The notes under the pieces: generated by a model
Told to the model about the DNA's origin: nothing
Databases searched by the model: none
What the model saw: only the letters and a program-made list of their open reading frames with translations
NCBI GenBank assembly: GCA_030538185.1
Contig: JAUNUK010000004.1
Coordinates: 222,203 to 286,202, forward strand
DNA from: Actinomycetaceae bacterium
GTDB taxonomy: Bacteria > Actinomycetota > Actinomycetes > Actinomycetales > Actinomycetaceae
Length of the DNA stretch: 64,000 nucleotides
Direction of reading: 5' to 3'
Shown here: one piece after another, positions 8,494 through 17,360 of the stretch
Position numbering within the stretch: the stretch's first letter is position 1
How the letters are laid out: each line of letters opens with the position of its first letter
Program-made: the position numbers and the translations under genes

Positions 8494-10326
8494 ATGGCTA
8501 AAAAGCGTTATGAGATTATTCCTGGTTCTAATTCATCCAAAGTCAACCTGAATGTTCGTGGGGCAGAAATCCTCACTATTCCGCGACTTAATCGCGGCAC
8601 CGCCTTCACCACCGAAGAACGTGAAGAACTGGGCTTGCAGGGTCAACTCCCCGTGGGCGTGACGACTCTAGAAGAGCAAGCACAACGTACATACCAGCAG
8701 TATTTACGCAATGAAACGAACCTCGAAAAATTCGCATACCTTTCGGCCCTCAGGGACCGCAATACCGTCTTGTTCTACCGACTCCTGGCTAATCACCTTG
8801 AAGAGATGATGCCCATCGTCTACACACCCACCATCGGCGATGCCATTATCGAGTTTTCGCACTGGTATCAGCGCATCTCGGGTGTCTTCCTGGACATAGA
8901 ACACCCCGGCGACCTCAAGAAAACCCTCCTATCTACTGGCAGAGGCGCCGAGGACGTCGACTTGATCATCGTCACCGACTCAGAAGGCATCCTTGGAATC
9001 GGCGACCAGGGCGTTGGCGGAATCGAGATCTGCAACGGTAAAAAGTCCTTGTACACGGCGGCTGCCGGCATGGAACCCAACCGAATACTGTCCGTTGTTC
9101 TAGACGTTGGCACCGATAACTTATCTTTGCTGGCAGACGACATTTACCTGGGTCTGCGTCACGCCCGCGTCAGAGGCAAACGCTACGACGACTTCATCGA
9201 ACAGTTCGTCCAGGCGGCCACAGAGGCCTTCCCCAACGCCATGATCCACTGGGAGGACTTTGGCGCCTCCAACGCACACCGCATCCTGAGCACCTACCGG
9301 GACAAATGTTGCACCTTCAACGACGATGTCCAGGGCACAGCAGCAGTCGTCGTCGCCGCGGCCTTGTCCGCCGTGCGTTCCAAGGGTGAAAAGATGCGTG
9401 ACCAGCGCATTGTGATCCACGGCGCGGGCACGGCGGGGATCGGCATCGCGGACCTCCTATGCGACATTATGGTTTCCGAGGGCGCTTCACATGAAGACGC
9501 TCGCAAGGCTTTCTGGGGCCTTGGATCGCGAGGTTTACTGACAACCGCCCTCGGCGATAAAATGCGTAGTTTCCAAAAGCCCTATGCCCGCGATGCCGCA
9601 GATACGAAAGACTGGGCCTTGCATGACCCGGCACATATTGGCCTATCGGATGTGGTTCACAATGTGCAGCCAACGATCTTGATCGGAACAAGTGCGCAGG
9701 CCGATTCCTTTACCGAAGACATCATCCGCGAAATGGCCGCCTTCACGCCCCAGCCCATCATTATGCCCCTGTCGAACCCGACAACCCTGATTGAAGCCCA
9801 CCCTGCCGACATTTTGGCTTGGACCGATGGAAACGCCCTGATTGCGACGGGCTCCCCCTTCGATCCGATCGTCTATAACGAGCACCGTTACCGCATAGCC
9901 CAAGCAAATAATGCCTTCGTTTTCCCCGGTCTGGGCCTCGGAGTTGCAGTATCGAATGCTTCCAGGGTTTCCGATCGCATGATTGCCGCTGCGGCCGAAG
10001 CGGTCGCCTCGATCCAAAAAGTCAATAAGCCTGGCCAGTCCCTACTTCCAAGGGTTCAAGACCTGCGTATGGTTTCTGCGAGGGTCGCAGTCGCGGTTGC
10101 AAAGGCTGCCCAGGAGGATGGCCTGGCTCGCACAACCCTAGATAACCCCATCCAGCAAGTCTTAAACGCCATGTGGAAACCCGCCTACCCCGAGCTCATA
10201 TTGTCTGAAGAGGCCAAAGCGCAGCCCATTGCGCACCCTCGCCCCGCCTCAGACAGTAAAGCCAAAAAAACGACGCCTCCCGCGCAAGCAGGCGGGGAAA
10301 AGGCAAAAGAACCCCAGGAAAGCTAA
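8494..10326 (+). CDS. Malic enzyme (NAD-type)
   Basis: 610 residues, single-domain large malic enzyme. Motifs: YTPTIGDAIIEFS, the TDSEGILGIGDQGVGGIEI nucleotide-linked stretch, HWEDFGASNAHRIL metal site, and FNDDVQGTAAVV. The Rossmann region contains HGAGTAGIGIAD. It oxidatively decarboxylates malate to pyruvate; closely related proteins are malolactic enzymes, and sequence alone does not separate them. The C-terminal 45 residues are Lys/Ala/Pro-rich and probably disordered. It stands alone between two catabolic clusters. Confidence 0.92.
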   Translation: MAKKRYEIIPGSNSSKVNLNVRGAEILTIPRLNRGTAFTTEEREELGLQGQLPVGVTTLEEQAQRTYQQYLRNETNLEKFAYLSALRDRNTVLFYRLLANHLEEMMPIVYTPTIGDAIIEFSHWYQRISGVFLDIEHPGDLKKTLLSTGRGAEDVDLIIVTDSEGILGIGDQGVGGIEICNGKKSLYTAAAGMEPNRILSVVLDVGTDNLSLLADDIYLGLRHARVRGKRYDDFIEQFVQAATEAFPNAMIHWEDFGASNAHRILSTYRDKCCTFNDDVQGTAAVVVAAALSAVRSKGEKMRDQRIVIHGAGTAGIGIADLLCDIMVSEGASHEDARKAFWGLGSRGLLTTALGDKMRSFQKPYARDAADTKDWALHDPAHIGLSDVVHNVQPTILIGTSAQADSFTEDIIREMAAFTPQPIIMPLSNPTTLIEAHPADILAWTDGNALIATGSPFDPIVYNEHRYRIAQANNAFVFPGLGLGVAVSNASRVSDRMIAAAAEAVASIQKVNKPGQSLLPRVQDLRMVSARVAVAVAKAAQEDGLARTTLDNPIQQVLNAMWKPAYPELILSEEAKAQPIAHPRPASDSKAKKTTPPAQAGGEKAKEPQES

Positions 10327-10464
10327 GCAGATGGGGGACCTGTCAAGCCAAGTTTCCACCTTGTTGCCATCGTTTCTGGTGCAACATGTTGCAAAATTGC
10401 AGCTCCCCTTGTTGAGTTGCAGCTTTGTGTCCTTTCAGTTGCCATTAATGATTAGAGTCAAAAC

Positions 10465-11670
10465 ATGAGTGACGATCACAAACCCCGAGGTGTTGAGGAC
10501 AACGCTGTTGAAGCACTTGCCGGAGGAATCGTCGATCTACAAGATCCGAATGATTCGCTCCTAAGCTCGAACCCCGAGGCATCCACCGATGCCGAGGAAA
10601 CACTGGACGCACTGGACCCGCATGGCAAACACGTAACGATCTACGATGTCGCGAAACTTGCGGGCGTATCGCCCTCTACGGTTTCCAGGACTTTCGCCAG
10701 GCCAGGTCGCGTGAATGTGCGAACCGCATCAAAGGTTCACGCCGCCGCAAAACAGCTGGGGTACCGGGCGCACCCCATTATGCGTGTACAACCAGATCGC
10801 TACACACGAGTAATAGCCGTCGCGGTAGCAGACATCGCAAACCCGACCTACGCCTCGGTCGTGCGTGGCGTCCAGTTCGAAGCCGCAAAAAGGGGATACA
10901 CAGTCCTATTGGTAGACACCCGCGAATCCAAGCTGGGTGAACGCAACGAAGTCACGCGCGCCCTTCAGATCGTCGACGGCGTGATACTCACATCCTCGCG
11001 TCTATCGGATTCCGACATTTACCAGTTGACCAAGGTGAAACCGCTTGTGGTTGTCAACCGGATAGTACCTGGCGTTCCCTCAGCGATTTCGGATATGAGT
11101 CAGGGCATGGGCGCAGTCGTCCAAAAACTCCACGAACTCGGACACCGGACACTCACCTACATGACAGGCCCCGAGGCATCATGGATGGACGGGGCGCGCT
11201 GGCGTATCTTGTCGATGAACTGCGAAAAGTACGGCATCCGACTGGTTCGCACGCCCCCACAAAACCCCACGGTCGCCGGCGGTTCCAAAGCCTTCCAAGC
11301 CTGGCTGGAACGCCCCTCTTCTGCAATCGTCGCCTACAACGACCTGATGGCCATCGGCGCCATGCGCACCGCTCAAAACCTGGGCTTCCGCGTGCCAGAA
11401 GACATCACCATCACCGGCATCGACAATATCTTTGCCGCCGAACTGACCACACCCGGCCTCTCAACCGTCACAACCGGCAACCGCCTGTTGGGCCGCTCCG
11501 CCTGCCGCCACTTGATTAACTCCATCCATTCGCGCCTGCCAACCTCTGAGGTCAAAATGGTCGTCCCCGTAGAGTTGGTCCCCCGCGGCTCGCACGGCCC
11601 GGTCAATCCGGATCTCAAGGAACGGATTTTATCCGTGACAAGAGCAGCCTTGGCAGCCCGCGCACAGTAA
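10465..11670 (+). CDS. LacI-family transcriptional regulator
   Basis: 401 residues. The HTH VTIYDVAKLAGVSPSTVSR begins only at about residue 57; the preceding acidic stretch (many Asp/Glu) is unusual, as LacI proteins normally start at the HTH, and no other in-frame ATG or GTG precedes the HTH. The periplasmic-binding-like effector domain follows (VVRGVQFEAAKRGYTVLLVDT; TGIDNIFAAELTTPGLSTV). It sits just upstream of uxaC-uxuB on the same strand, so control of hexuronate genes is likely. Confidence in family is high; the effector is inferred. Confidence 0.9.
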   Translation: MSDDHKPRGVEDNAVEALAGGIVDLQDPNDSLLSSNPEASTDAEETLDALDPHGKHVTIYDVAKLAGVSPSTVSRTFARPGRVNVRTASKVHAAAKQLGYRAHPIMRVQPDRYTRVIAVAVADIANPTYASVVRGVQFEAAKRGYTVLLVDTRESKLGERNEVTRALQIVDGVILTSSRLSDSDIYQLTKVKPLVVVNRIVPGVPSAISDMSQGMGAVVQKLHELGHRTLTYMTGPEASWMDGARWRILSMNCEKYGIRLVRTPPQNPTVAGGSKAFQAWLERPSSAIVAYNDLMAIGAMRTAQNLGFRVPEDITITGIDNIFAAELTTPGLSTVTTGNRLLGRSACRHLINSIHSRLPTSEVKMVVPVELVPRGSHGPVNPDLKERILSVTRAALAARAQ

Positions 11671-11674
11671 TTTC

Positions 11675-11757
11675 TTTCCGAGGGCGAAACGCAAAGTCTC
11701 TGGCCGCGGAGCTTACTCCACAGCCAGAGTCAACGCCGCCTCGCCCTCGGAAATTTT
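11675..11757 (+). terminator. Terminator built from an inverted pair of the iterated motif
   Basis: TTTCCGAGGGCG at 11675-11686 pairs with CGCCCTCGGAAA at 11742-11753, with an inner stem CTCTGGC/GCCAGAG, and ATTTTTAAA follows. It begins 5 bases after the lacI stop. Two motif copies in inverted orientation act as the stem, as uptake sequences do in Neisseria terminators. Confidence 0.7.
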
Positions 11758-11820
11758 TAAATCTAAGGAAAGAAACGGCAATCCATGCTCGGATCTGCCG
11801 CGTCTAAGGAAGATCGACAT

Positions 11821-13245
11821 ATGAGTGAAGCAAAGAAGCTGCAAGCCCATCCCGACCGTTTATTTCCCGCCGAGGCCAATGCGCGCGCGGCGGCCCGCGA
11901 GATTTATGCAGGTGTAAAGGACCTGCCAATCATCTCTCCACATGGGCATGTGCCTATTCAGTGGTTGACCTACGACATTCCGTTTTCGGACCCGACATCA
12001 CTGTTGATCACGCCTGACCATTACGTTAACCGCATGATGCACGCCAATGGGGTGCCACTGTCGGAACTAGGCGTGGGTGTTCCTGCAGGTTCCATGAGCG
12101 AGGCTGATAACCGGCGCGCATTCAAACACCTGTGTTCGCACTGGAAGGACTATTACGGAACGCCTGTGCGTTTCTGGCTGGAAAGCGAACTGGTTGAGAT
12201 CTTTGGGATTACGACTGTCCCTTCGGCTGAGACCTCGGACGCGATATATGACCAGATAAACGCTGCTTTGGCGACTGATGCGTACCGGCCGCGCGCGCTG
12301 TGGGACCGCTTCAAGATCGAGTTCATTGCAACCACAGATGACCCTTGTGATTCCTTGGATGACCATGTGAAACTGGCGAATGACCCTGCGTGGAAGGGGC
12401 GCGCGGTTCCGACCTTCAGGCCAGACCGCTACCTGGAGCCTGCGCGCGCCGATTGGGTTTCCTTGGTGGGCGATTTGGGACGCGTGGCCGACGTGGACAC
12501 TGGTTCTTATGACGGGTATGTGGAGGCCATGCGTCTGCGGCGCCTGTACTTTAAGGAACGCGGGGCCGTGTCAACGGACCACTCGCATGTGGATGCCGGC
12601 ACTTTGCGTTTGGATTTGTCTGAGGCGCGTCGGATTTACGCTGATGCCCTGCGCGGACAGGCTTCCCCCGAAGAATGCCACGCCTTACAGCGGCATTTAT
12701 TGAACGACCAGGCCCGTTTGGCTGTCGAGGACGGCCTCGTCATGACCCTGCACCCGGCGGTTGTGCGCAACCACCATCAGCCGACCTTTGAAAAGTACGG
12801 CGCGGATGTGGGCGCGGACATCCCCATGTCGGTGGAGTTCGCTCGCGGTCTGCAGCCAATGTTGAACGACTACGGGACGGCCGAGGGCTTCCACCTGGTT
12901 GTTTTCACCATGGACGAAACGGTTTATTCGCGCGAACTTGCGCCCCTGGCCGGCTTCTATCCTTCCGTTTACGTCGGTGCGCCCTGGTGGTTCATTGACG
13001 AAGCGGATGCGATTTCGCGCTTTAGGCGTTCGGTGACGGGGGCGGCCGGGTTTACCAGGACTTCCGGGTTTATTGATGACACGAGGGCGTATCTATCCAT
13101 ACCCGCACGTCACGATATGTCCAGACGCCTGGACTGTGGATACTTGGGCAACCTGGTGGCCGAGCACCGCCTGACCTTGGACGAAGCGGTGGACGTCGCC
13201 TATGACCTTGTTGTTACTCAGCCGAAGAAGGTGTTTAAGCTGTGA
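11821..13245 (+). CDS. uxaC: Glucuronate isomerase
   Basis: 474 residues, matching the roughly 470-residue family. N-terminal LFPAEANARAAAREIYAGVKDLPIISPHGHVP contains the HxH metal site of this amidohydrolase-like isomerase; EFIATTDDPCD and TFRPDRYL are family motifs. It converts D-glucuronate to D-fructuronate (or galacturonate to tagaturonate). The ATG at 11821 is preceded by AAGGAAG; an ATG at 11785 with its own AAGGAAAG is a possible longer start. It overlaps uxuB by GTGA. Its substrate can be supplied by the gusA locus at 43 kb. Confidence 0.93.
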   Translation: MSEAKKLQAHPDRLFPAEANARAAAREIYAGVKDLPIISPHGHVPIQWLTYDIPFSDPTSLLITPDHYVNRMMHANGVPLSELGVGVPAGSMSEADNRRAFKHLCSHWKDYYGTPVRFWLESELVEIFGITTVPSAETSDAIYDQINAALATDAYRPRALWDRFKIEFIATTDDPCDSLDDHVKLANDPAWKGRAVPTFRPDRYLEPARADWVSLVGDLGRVADVDTGSYDGYVEAMRLRRLYFKERGAVSTDHSHVDAGTLRLDLSEARRIYADALRGQASPEECHALQRHLLNDQARLAVEDGLVMTLHPAVVRNHHQPTFEKYGADVGADIPMSVEFARGLQPMLNDYGTAEGFHLVVFTMDETVYSRELAPLAGFYPSVYVGAPWWFIDEADAISRFRRSVTGAAGFTRTSGFIDDTRAYLSIPARHDMSRRLDCGYLGNLVAEHRLTLDEAVDVAYDLVVTQPKKVFKL

Positions 13246-14654
13246 GTTCAGAAGACATAGCCGCTTTGCCGCGTTTGTCGCGCACCACGCAGGGACACGG
13301 GCGGGCCCCCGTGCGCATGATCCACCTGGGCCTTGGGAACTTTTACCGGGCACACCAGGCCTGGTACACGGACAAGGCCCCTGACGGGGCTTCTTGGGGA
13401 TACGCGGCCTTTACGGGTCGCAGGCCAGACATGGCCGAGGCATTGGCCCCCCAAGACGGGCTATACACGCTGGTCACCAAAGGTCCTGGAGGTAACACCT
13501 ACCAGGTGATTTCCTCTATTTCCGCGGTGCATGCGTCTTCCGAATACGAGGCACTGCTGGGGTATTTCGCCGACCCTTCGGTCGTTATTGTGACAACCAC
13601 AGTGACCGAGGCCGGCTACCGCAGGACCGCTTTGGGCGCACTGGACGCCGGGGCCGTCGACATTGCCGAAGATTTGGCCGCCTTAAAGGCAGATCCGAGG
13701 GCGGTTGTCGGCTGTGTGCCCGCACGAGTGTGTGCTGGGTTGATGGCCCGCCGCGCGCGAGCCTTGCAAGGGGATGGCAAAGCTCCCATGACGATTTTGC
13801 CCTGCGATAACCTGCCAGGAAACGGTGAAGCCTTGAAGCGGGTTGTCTACGACGCAGCTGAAGTGGTTGACCCTAGCCTGGCGTCCTGGATGGATGACAA
13901 TATCCACTGGGCGACCTCGATGGTGGACCGAATTACGCCTGCCACGACGGACGTTGAACGTGAAGGGGTTGCCGAGTGGGGCTCTTTCTATGACGCTTCA
14001 CCCGTGCCGACCGAGCCTTTTGCCGAGTGGGTGATCGCTGGGTCGTTCCCCGCCGGGCGTCCTCGCTGGGAAGACGCCGGGGCTACCATCTGCGATGACG
14101 TCGAGGACTTTGAGCAGCGAAAGCTGTGGATGTTAAACGGTTCGCACTCCCTGATGGCCTACGCTGGGCCAATCCTGGGCAAAGAGACAGTAGAGGAAGC
14201 AATCAAGGACCCGAGGATTGCCGGGTGGGTCAATGACTGGTGGGCTGTTGCTGGGCCGCACTTGAATGTGCCCTGGCAGGATTATGCTGCGGCCTTGAAG
14301 GAACGCTTTGAAAACCCGAACATCCGGCACCTCTTGGCACAGATCGCACACGACGGTTCCCAAAAGATCCCGGTGCGCATTTTCCCTGTGTTGCGCATGG
14401 AGTTAGCTGCCGGGCGCCTGCCTGACGGTCCTGTGCGTGCCGTTGCGGCGTGGGTGTTACACCTGATGGGGCACGGTGCGCCTGTTGTGGATGCCCAGGG
14501 CGGGGCTGTTATTGAGGCGGTTGCTGCGGCGAGAACAGTCCGCGAGGCTGCGTCCTCGGCTCTGTTTGTTGTGGCAGCCGACCTGGCCGACAACCACAAG
14601 CTGCTGGACGCGATTGAAGCCAAGGCAGAAGAAATCTGGGATATAGGAACATAA
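13242..14654 (+). CDS. uxuB: Fructuronate reductase (mannitol dehydrogenase family)
   Basis: 470 residues. N-terminal IHLGLGNFYRAHQAWYTD and VTKGPGGNTYQVI, then TEAGY, PCDNLPGNG and KLWMLNGSHSLMAY are typical of the polyol dehydrogenase family that includes UxuB and UxaB. With uxaC upstream and gusA/kdgK in the window, reduction of fructuronate to mannonate is the best fit; tagaturonate reductase or mannitol dehydrogenase are less likely. The GTG start overlaps the uxaC stop by 4 bp. No uxuA is adjacent. Confidence 0.87.
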   Translation: MSSEDIAALPRLSRTTQGHGRAPVRMIHLGLGNFYRAHQAWYTDKAPDGASWGYAAFTGRRPDMAEALAPQDGLYTLVTKGPGGNTYQVISSISAVHASSEYEALLGYFADPSVVIVTTTVTEAGYRRTALGALDAGAVDIAEDLAALKADPRAVVGCVPARVCAGLMARRARALQGDGKAPMTILPCDNLPGNGEALKRVVYDAAEVVDPSLASWMDDNIHWATSMVDRITPATTDVEREGVAEWGSFYDASPVPTEPFAEWVIAGSFPAGRPRWEDAGATICDDVEDFEQRKLWMLNGSHSLMAYAGPILGKETVEEAIKDPRIAGWVNDWWAVAGPHLNVPWQDYAAALKERFENPNIRHLLAQIAHDGSQKIPVRIFPVLRMELAAGRLPDGPVRAVAAWVLHLMGHGAPVVDAQGGAVIEAVAAARTVREAASSALFVVAADLADNHKLLDAIEAKAEEIWDIGT

Positions 14655-14732
14655 GTGTGTATGGGGTTTAGGTTTTTCGTTGGTGTGACGCGCGAAAGTC
14701 GGGGTAGTTAATGGGTTGACCCATAACTCACG

Positions 14733-14761
14733 GGGCCCAAGCCAAACCTGCCCGGGCCCCG
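14733..14761. terminator. GC-rich hairpin between convergent genes
   Basis: GGGGCCC and GGGCCCC separated by about 14 bases lie between the convergent uxuB and the minus-strand membrane protein gene. No T-tract. Probably a bidirectional terminator. Confidence 0.45.
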
Positions 14762-14768
14762 CGGTTCC

Positions 14769-15326
14769 TTATGCCCGATCCCTGCCCTCAACCAGCCTGA
14801 CGATCACTATGACTGTGCCTATGAGCAGCATCAATAGCCCCGGATAACCGTTTGCCCACATACCAAAAGATGCCGCTAGGAAAGCAATGGCCAACAAGCC
14901 GAGGGGATTGCGCGCCCGGATCGCGAAGAGAGCAATAATGACCCCAAGCATTGACCCGATAACCCCAATGACGTAGGCATCGGGGCGCTCTATTGGGAGA
15001 AAGTGCGTGGTGCTTTGCGCAATGTAGCGGAAGTAAAAGGGCTCACCGATAATAAGGACTGCATACGTTACCAATACCGCAAGCGAGATGAGAACACTTG
15101 TAAATCGTAGGCGCTTACCTAGCGGTGGAGTGTTGTCCTCTCGCAGCGCAAGCACTAGAAGAAGGCCCAGGCCCAAGGCTCGAACCGCCGCGGAGAAAAC
15201 AATGCTCCACCCGACAAAGATCCCGCCGATCAGTAACACCAATCCCACAATCGACAGCCCTAGCGACACTGCCTGACCACTCCGCGGCTGACTACCGCTC
15301 GTAGTGACTTGTTTCAACGTGGACAT
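14769..15326 (-). CDS. Multi-spanning membrane protein, paralogue of 17892-18452
   Basis: 185 residues with about five TM helices and no known domain. It is clearly related to the protein at 17892-18452: both end with an ANGYxGLxMLLxGxVxV helix and share the SMG(V/G)VVG(L)-type middle helix and overall length. It overlaps the 3' end of the secreted-protein gene by 35 bp, so they form one minus-strand unit divergent from response regulator 1. It may sense, export or confer immunity to a product of the signalling locus; this is inference from position only. Confidence 0.7.
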   Translation of the reverse strand: MSTLKQVTTSGSQPRSGQAVSLGLSIVGLVLLIGGIFVGWSIVFSAAVRALGLGLLLVLALREDNTPPLGKRLRFTSVLISLAVLVTYAVLIIGEPFYFRYIAQSTTHFLPIERPDAYVIGVIGSMLGVIIALFAIRARNPLGLLAIAFLAASFGMWANGYPGLLMLLIGTVIVIVRLVEGRDRA

Positions 15327-15999
15327 GGTCTCCCCCGCAGCCTAAAGTATGCGAAAATCCTGTAGAGTACCGGCCATTATTTTGACTGGATATTGAGTTT
15401 TTCATCATAAACGATCGACTCGGAAGGCACTCAACCCAATGAGTTGTAAAGTCTGCCTGTGCCGTCAGGGCAGCAACAGATCCGGGCGTATCACCAGTGG
15501 CAGTGAAGTACGCCTGCCTTGTTACAAAATTCCAAGGAAGGGAAGTCATGGCCAATGCAGCTCGTTCAGAAAAGTAGGTTACCGAGCCGTTCCAACAACG
15601 TTTCCCGGCCATTGAGAGATGCGAAATTGTCAGGTTAACCGGATCTTTAAGATGGTGTTCAGTAACTATCTGCCGACATTCCAAACCACTCCTAGATTGA
15701 GGCTCAGTTACAGACTGCGAAGGCGTTACTGAACCCCTCAAATTATCAATAATACATTCGTCGGTAATCGTATACTCGAGCTTTCTGTCAAGGCCATCAC
15801 CACCCGGAACCGATTCCTCAACCCGAAGATCTTCACAGATCCCCTCCGAATAGACCACAATACTGCCCCCCGTTATTGGCTCGACTATTGTGCGTGAAGG
15901 CTCATCATTATCATTTACCGCATTTACGCTAGTTGGAAGTGCAGCGAGTAACGACACCGACACAACAGCAACTACTGACATCAATTTTTTCTTACTCAT
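15292..15999 (-). CDS. Secreted cysteine-containing protein of unknown function
   Basis: 235 residues with a signal peptide (KKK, hydrophobic core, VNA cleavage site near residue 28). The mature part has six cysteines, suggesting up to three disulfides, and no family that I recognise. The ATG at 15999 has AGGAG nine bases upstream; a TTG at 16008 is too close to that site. It is divergent from response regulator 1 and shares its upstream region (palindrome at 16078-16096), so it may belong to that regulon. Confidence 0.65.
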   Translation of the reverse strand: MSKKKLMSVVAVVSVSLLAALPTSVNAVNDNDEPSRTIVEPITGGSIVVYSEGICEDLRVEESVPGGDGLDRKLEYTITDECIIDNLRGSVTPSQSVTEPQSRSGLECRQIVTEHHLKDPVNLTISHLSMAGKRCWNGSVTYFSERAALAMTSLPWNFVTRQAYFTATGDTPGSVAALTAQADFTTHWVECLPSRSFMMKNSISSQNNGRYSTGFSHTLGCGGDHVHVETSHYER

Positions 16000-16077
16000 T
16001 GTTCTCAACTCCTATGCTGATCGATGCAAGCCTGTTTGACTTGCTTGCTGCATCATGCATGAAGAGTGACATAGAGC

Positions 16078-16096
16078 ACACCCTCCGATCGGGTGG
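16078..16096. promoter_or_regulatory. GATC-centred palindrome P1
   Basis: ACACCCTCCGATCGGGTGG, an imperfect copy of the palindrome seen at 16981, 18538 and 18584. It sits between the divergent secreted-protein gene and response regulator 1. The flank CATCATGC...GAGCACACCC also matches the region upstream of the paralogous membrane gene (18511-18540), so the whole promoter was duplicated. Confidence 0.65.
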
Positions 16097-16190
16097 TTTC
16101 CGGGGTGATTTCTATCACAGACATCTACCATCCAATGCAATTGACACCAGTGTCGCTATTCCTCTGTTGCTTAAAACCATGACCGCCACG
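16085..16190 (+). pseudogene. Relic of an AbrB/VapC module (internal deletion)
   Basis: The first half (GATCGGGTGG to CTACCATCC) matches the sequence upstream of the AbrB gene (16987-17035). It then joins ATTGACACCAGTGTCGCTAT...AAAACCATGACCG, which matches the 5' end of the vapC gene (17373-17432). The AbrB gene and the junction have been deleted and the PIN start codon lost. The relic abuts and probably supplies the ATG of response regulator 1. Confidence 0.7.
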
Positions 16191-16889
16191 GTCGCGTTCA
16201 CGGATGAGCCCCTAAAAACCGTGCGGGTGTCCATTGTGGAGGACAACGCGGATACCGCCGAATTGCTTGCGACCTTGCTGGATGGGACCGCGGGCATCGT
16301 TGTGCACTCAACTCATTTGCGGGCCAATCAGTTCGTGAATCACTTGGGCAAACTGGTAAGGGCGGGTGAAAAACTGCCGGACGTCGTCTTGATGGATATT
16401 GAGATGCCAGGCATGAACGGGATTGATGCTGCCCGATATTTGCGGGAAAAATTCCCAAGCGTTTCGGTGCTGATTGTGACTGCGTTTCGCAAGCGTCCGG
16501 ATCTTTTGGCGGCCATTGAGGCTGGTGTGCAGGGGTTCTTGACCAAGGGTGGGGGCGCGGCTGAGTTGCGTTTCGCGATTCGTCACGTCTTTGAGGGGCG
16601 CACATATTTCGGGCAGACTCCCACTGAGATCCTGGCCGAAGGGTACAAGGTTACGCAGATCCAGCGGCGCAATGATGCGGATTTTTGGGAGGCTGTTGAG
16701 GGGTTTACTCCCTCGGAGGTAAAGGTTTTTCGCTTGTTGGCGCGTGGCATGTCGAATGCGGCAATCGCCGCGAAGCTGGGGATCAGCGAATACACCGTAA
16801 AAGAGCGGGTCTCGGTGATTATCGCCGCCCTGGACTGCGCAAACCGCACCCAGGTTGCCTTGCGCGCCGCAGAGAACCAGTACCGCTAA
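16179..16889 (+). CDS. NarL/LuxR-family response regulator 1 (orphan)
   Basis: About 236 residues. Receiver domain: acidic pair in SIVEDN, phospho-Asp in VVLMDIEMPGMNG, Thr in LIVTAF and Lys in LTKGG. C-terminal LuxR-type HTH: FTPSEVKVFRLLARGMSNAAIAAKLGISEYTVKERVSVIIAAL. It is a close paralogue of the regulator at 20070-20798, identical over long blocks such as GRTYFGQTPTEI and CANRTQVALRAAENQ. No histidine kinase is adjacent, so it may share the kinase at 18839. The start is uncertain because the upstream DNA is the AbrB/VapC relic; the ATG at 16179 is the first codon compatible with a normal N-terminus. Confidence 0.88.
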   Translation: MTATVAFTDEPLKTVRVSIVEDNADTAELLATLLDGTAGIVVHSTHLRANQFVNHLGKLVRAGEKLPDVVLMDIEMPGMNGIDAARYLREKFPSVSVLIVTAFRKRPDLLAAIEAGVQGFLTKGGGAAELRFAIRHVFEGRTYFGQTPTEILAEGYKVTQIQRRNDADFWEAVEGFTPSEVKVFRLLARGMSNAAIAAKLGISEYTVKERVSVIIAALDCANRTQVALRAAENQYR

Positions 16890-16894
16890 CCTTG

Positions 16895-16966
16895 CCGAGG
16901 GCGGTTAAGTTCGGGCTGTGTCACCAGGACTATCTGGGGTGAGGTCGGCCAGTGTGTGTCACCCCC
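16895..16966 (+). repeat. Repeat A: motif plus hairpin after response regulator 1
   Basis: Starts with CCGAGGGCGGTTAAGT five bases after the regulator stop and contains TATCTGGGGTGAGGTCGGCC and a GGGGTGA/TCACCCC stem. It is about 80-85% identical to repeat B at 17797-17867, which follows vapC. Both probably act as terminators. Confidence 0.7.
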
Positions 16967-16980
16967 TACAAGCGAGGCTA

Positions 16981-16997
16981 ACCCCCGATCGGGGGGG
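16981..16997. promoter_or_regulatory. GATC-centred palindrome P2
   Basis: CCCCCGATCGGGGG core at 16982-16995, upstream of the AbrB/VapC pair. It belongs to the set of four palindromes of this region and is a candidate binding site for the paralogous response regulators. Confidence 0.6.
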
Positions 16998-17118
16998 TTC
17001 TGGGGTGCTCTCTCTCACAGACACGTACCACCCAATTGGCGCGCGAGGACAAGGCGCCTGGTCATCTAACGTGAATCGACAATCGCCACATATGGGATTG
17101 ACTTGGTAGGCTGTTCCC

Positions 17119-17358
17119 ATGGAAGCAACGATTGACTCTGCGGGGCGCATTTTGGTACCCAAGACTTTGCGCGCACACCTGGGGATTACTCCCGGAACAA
17201 AAGTCAATATCACCCCTTACGGCGAGGGGTTCCAAGTGATTCCTGGCGGCCGTACTGCCACAATCGTGCACACATCCGATGGGCACCTTGCCGCTAAAGG
17301 AAGCACGCCCATCACCGATGACATGATGTTTGACCTTATCGATAGCGGCCGCAAATAG
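17119..17358 (+). CDS. AbrB/MazE-type antitoxin
   Basis: 79 residues. The N-terminal half is a SpoVT/AbrB swapped-hairpin domain (ATIDSAGRILVPKTLRAHLGI, PGTKVNITPYGEGFQV); the C-terminal tail carries acidic residues and would bind the toxin. It is two bases upstream of vapC. Such antitoxins bind their own promoter and neutralise the PIN ribonuclease. Palindrome P2 about 120 bases upstream is an additional candidate control site. Confidence 0.88.
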   Translation: MEATIDSAGRILVPKTLRAHLGITPGTKVNITPYGEGFQVIPGGRTATIVHTSDGHLAAKGSTPITDDMMFDLIDSGRK

Positions 17359-17360
17359 TC

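Noticed and set aside
15933..16178. Long N-terminal extension of response regulator 1
   Set aside because: It crosses the AbrB/VapC relic and the divergent promoter; the receiver domain starts normally at about the ATG at 16179.
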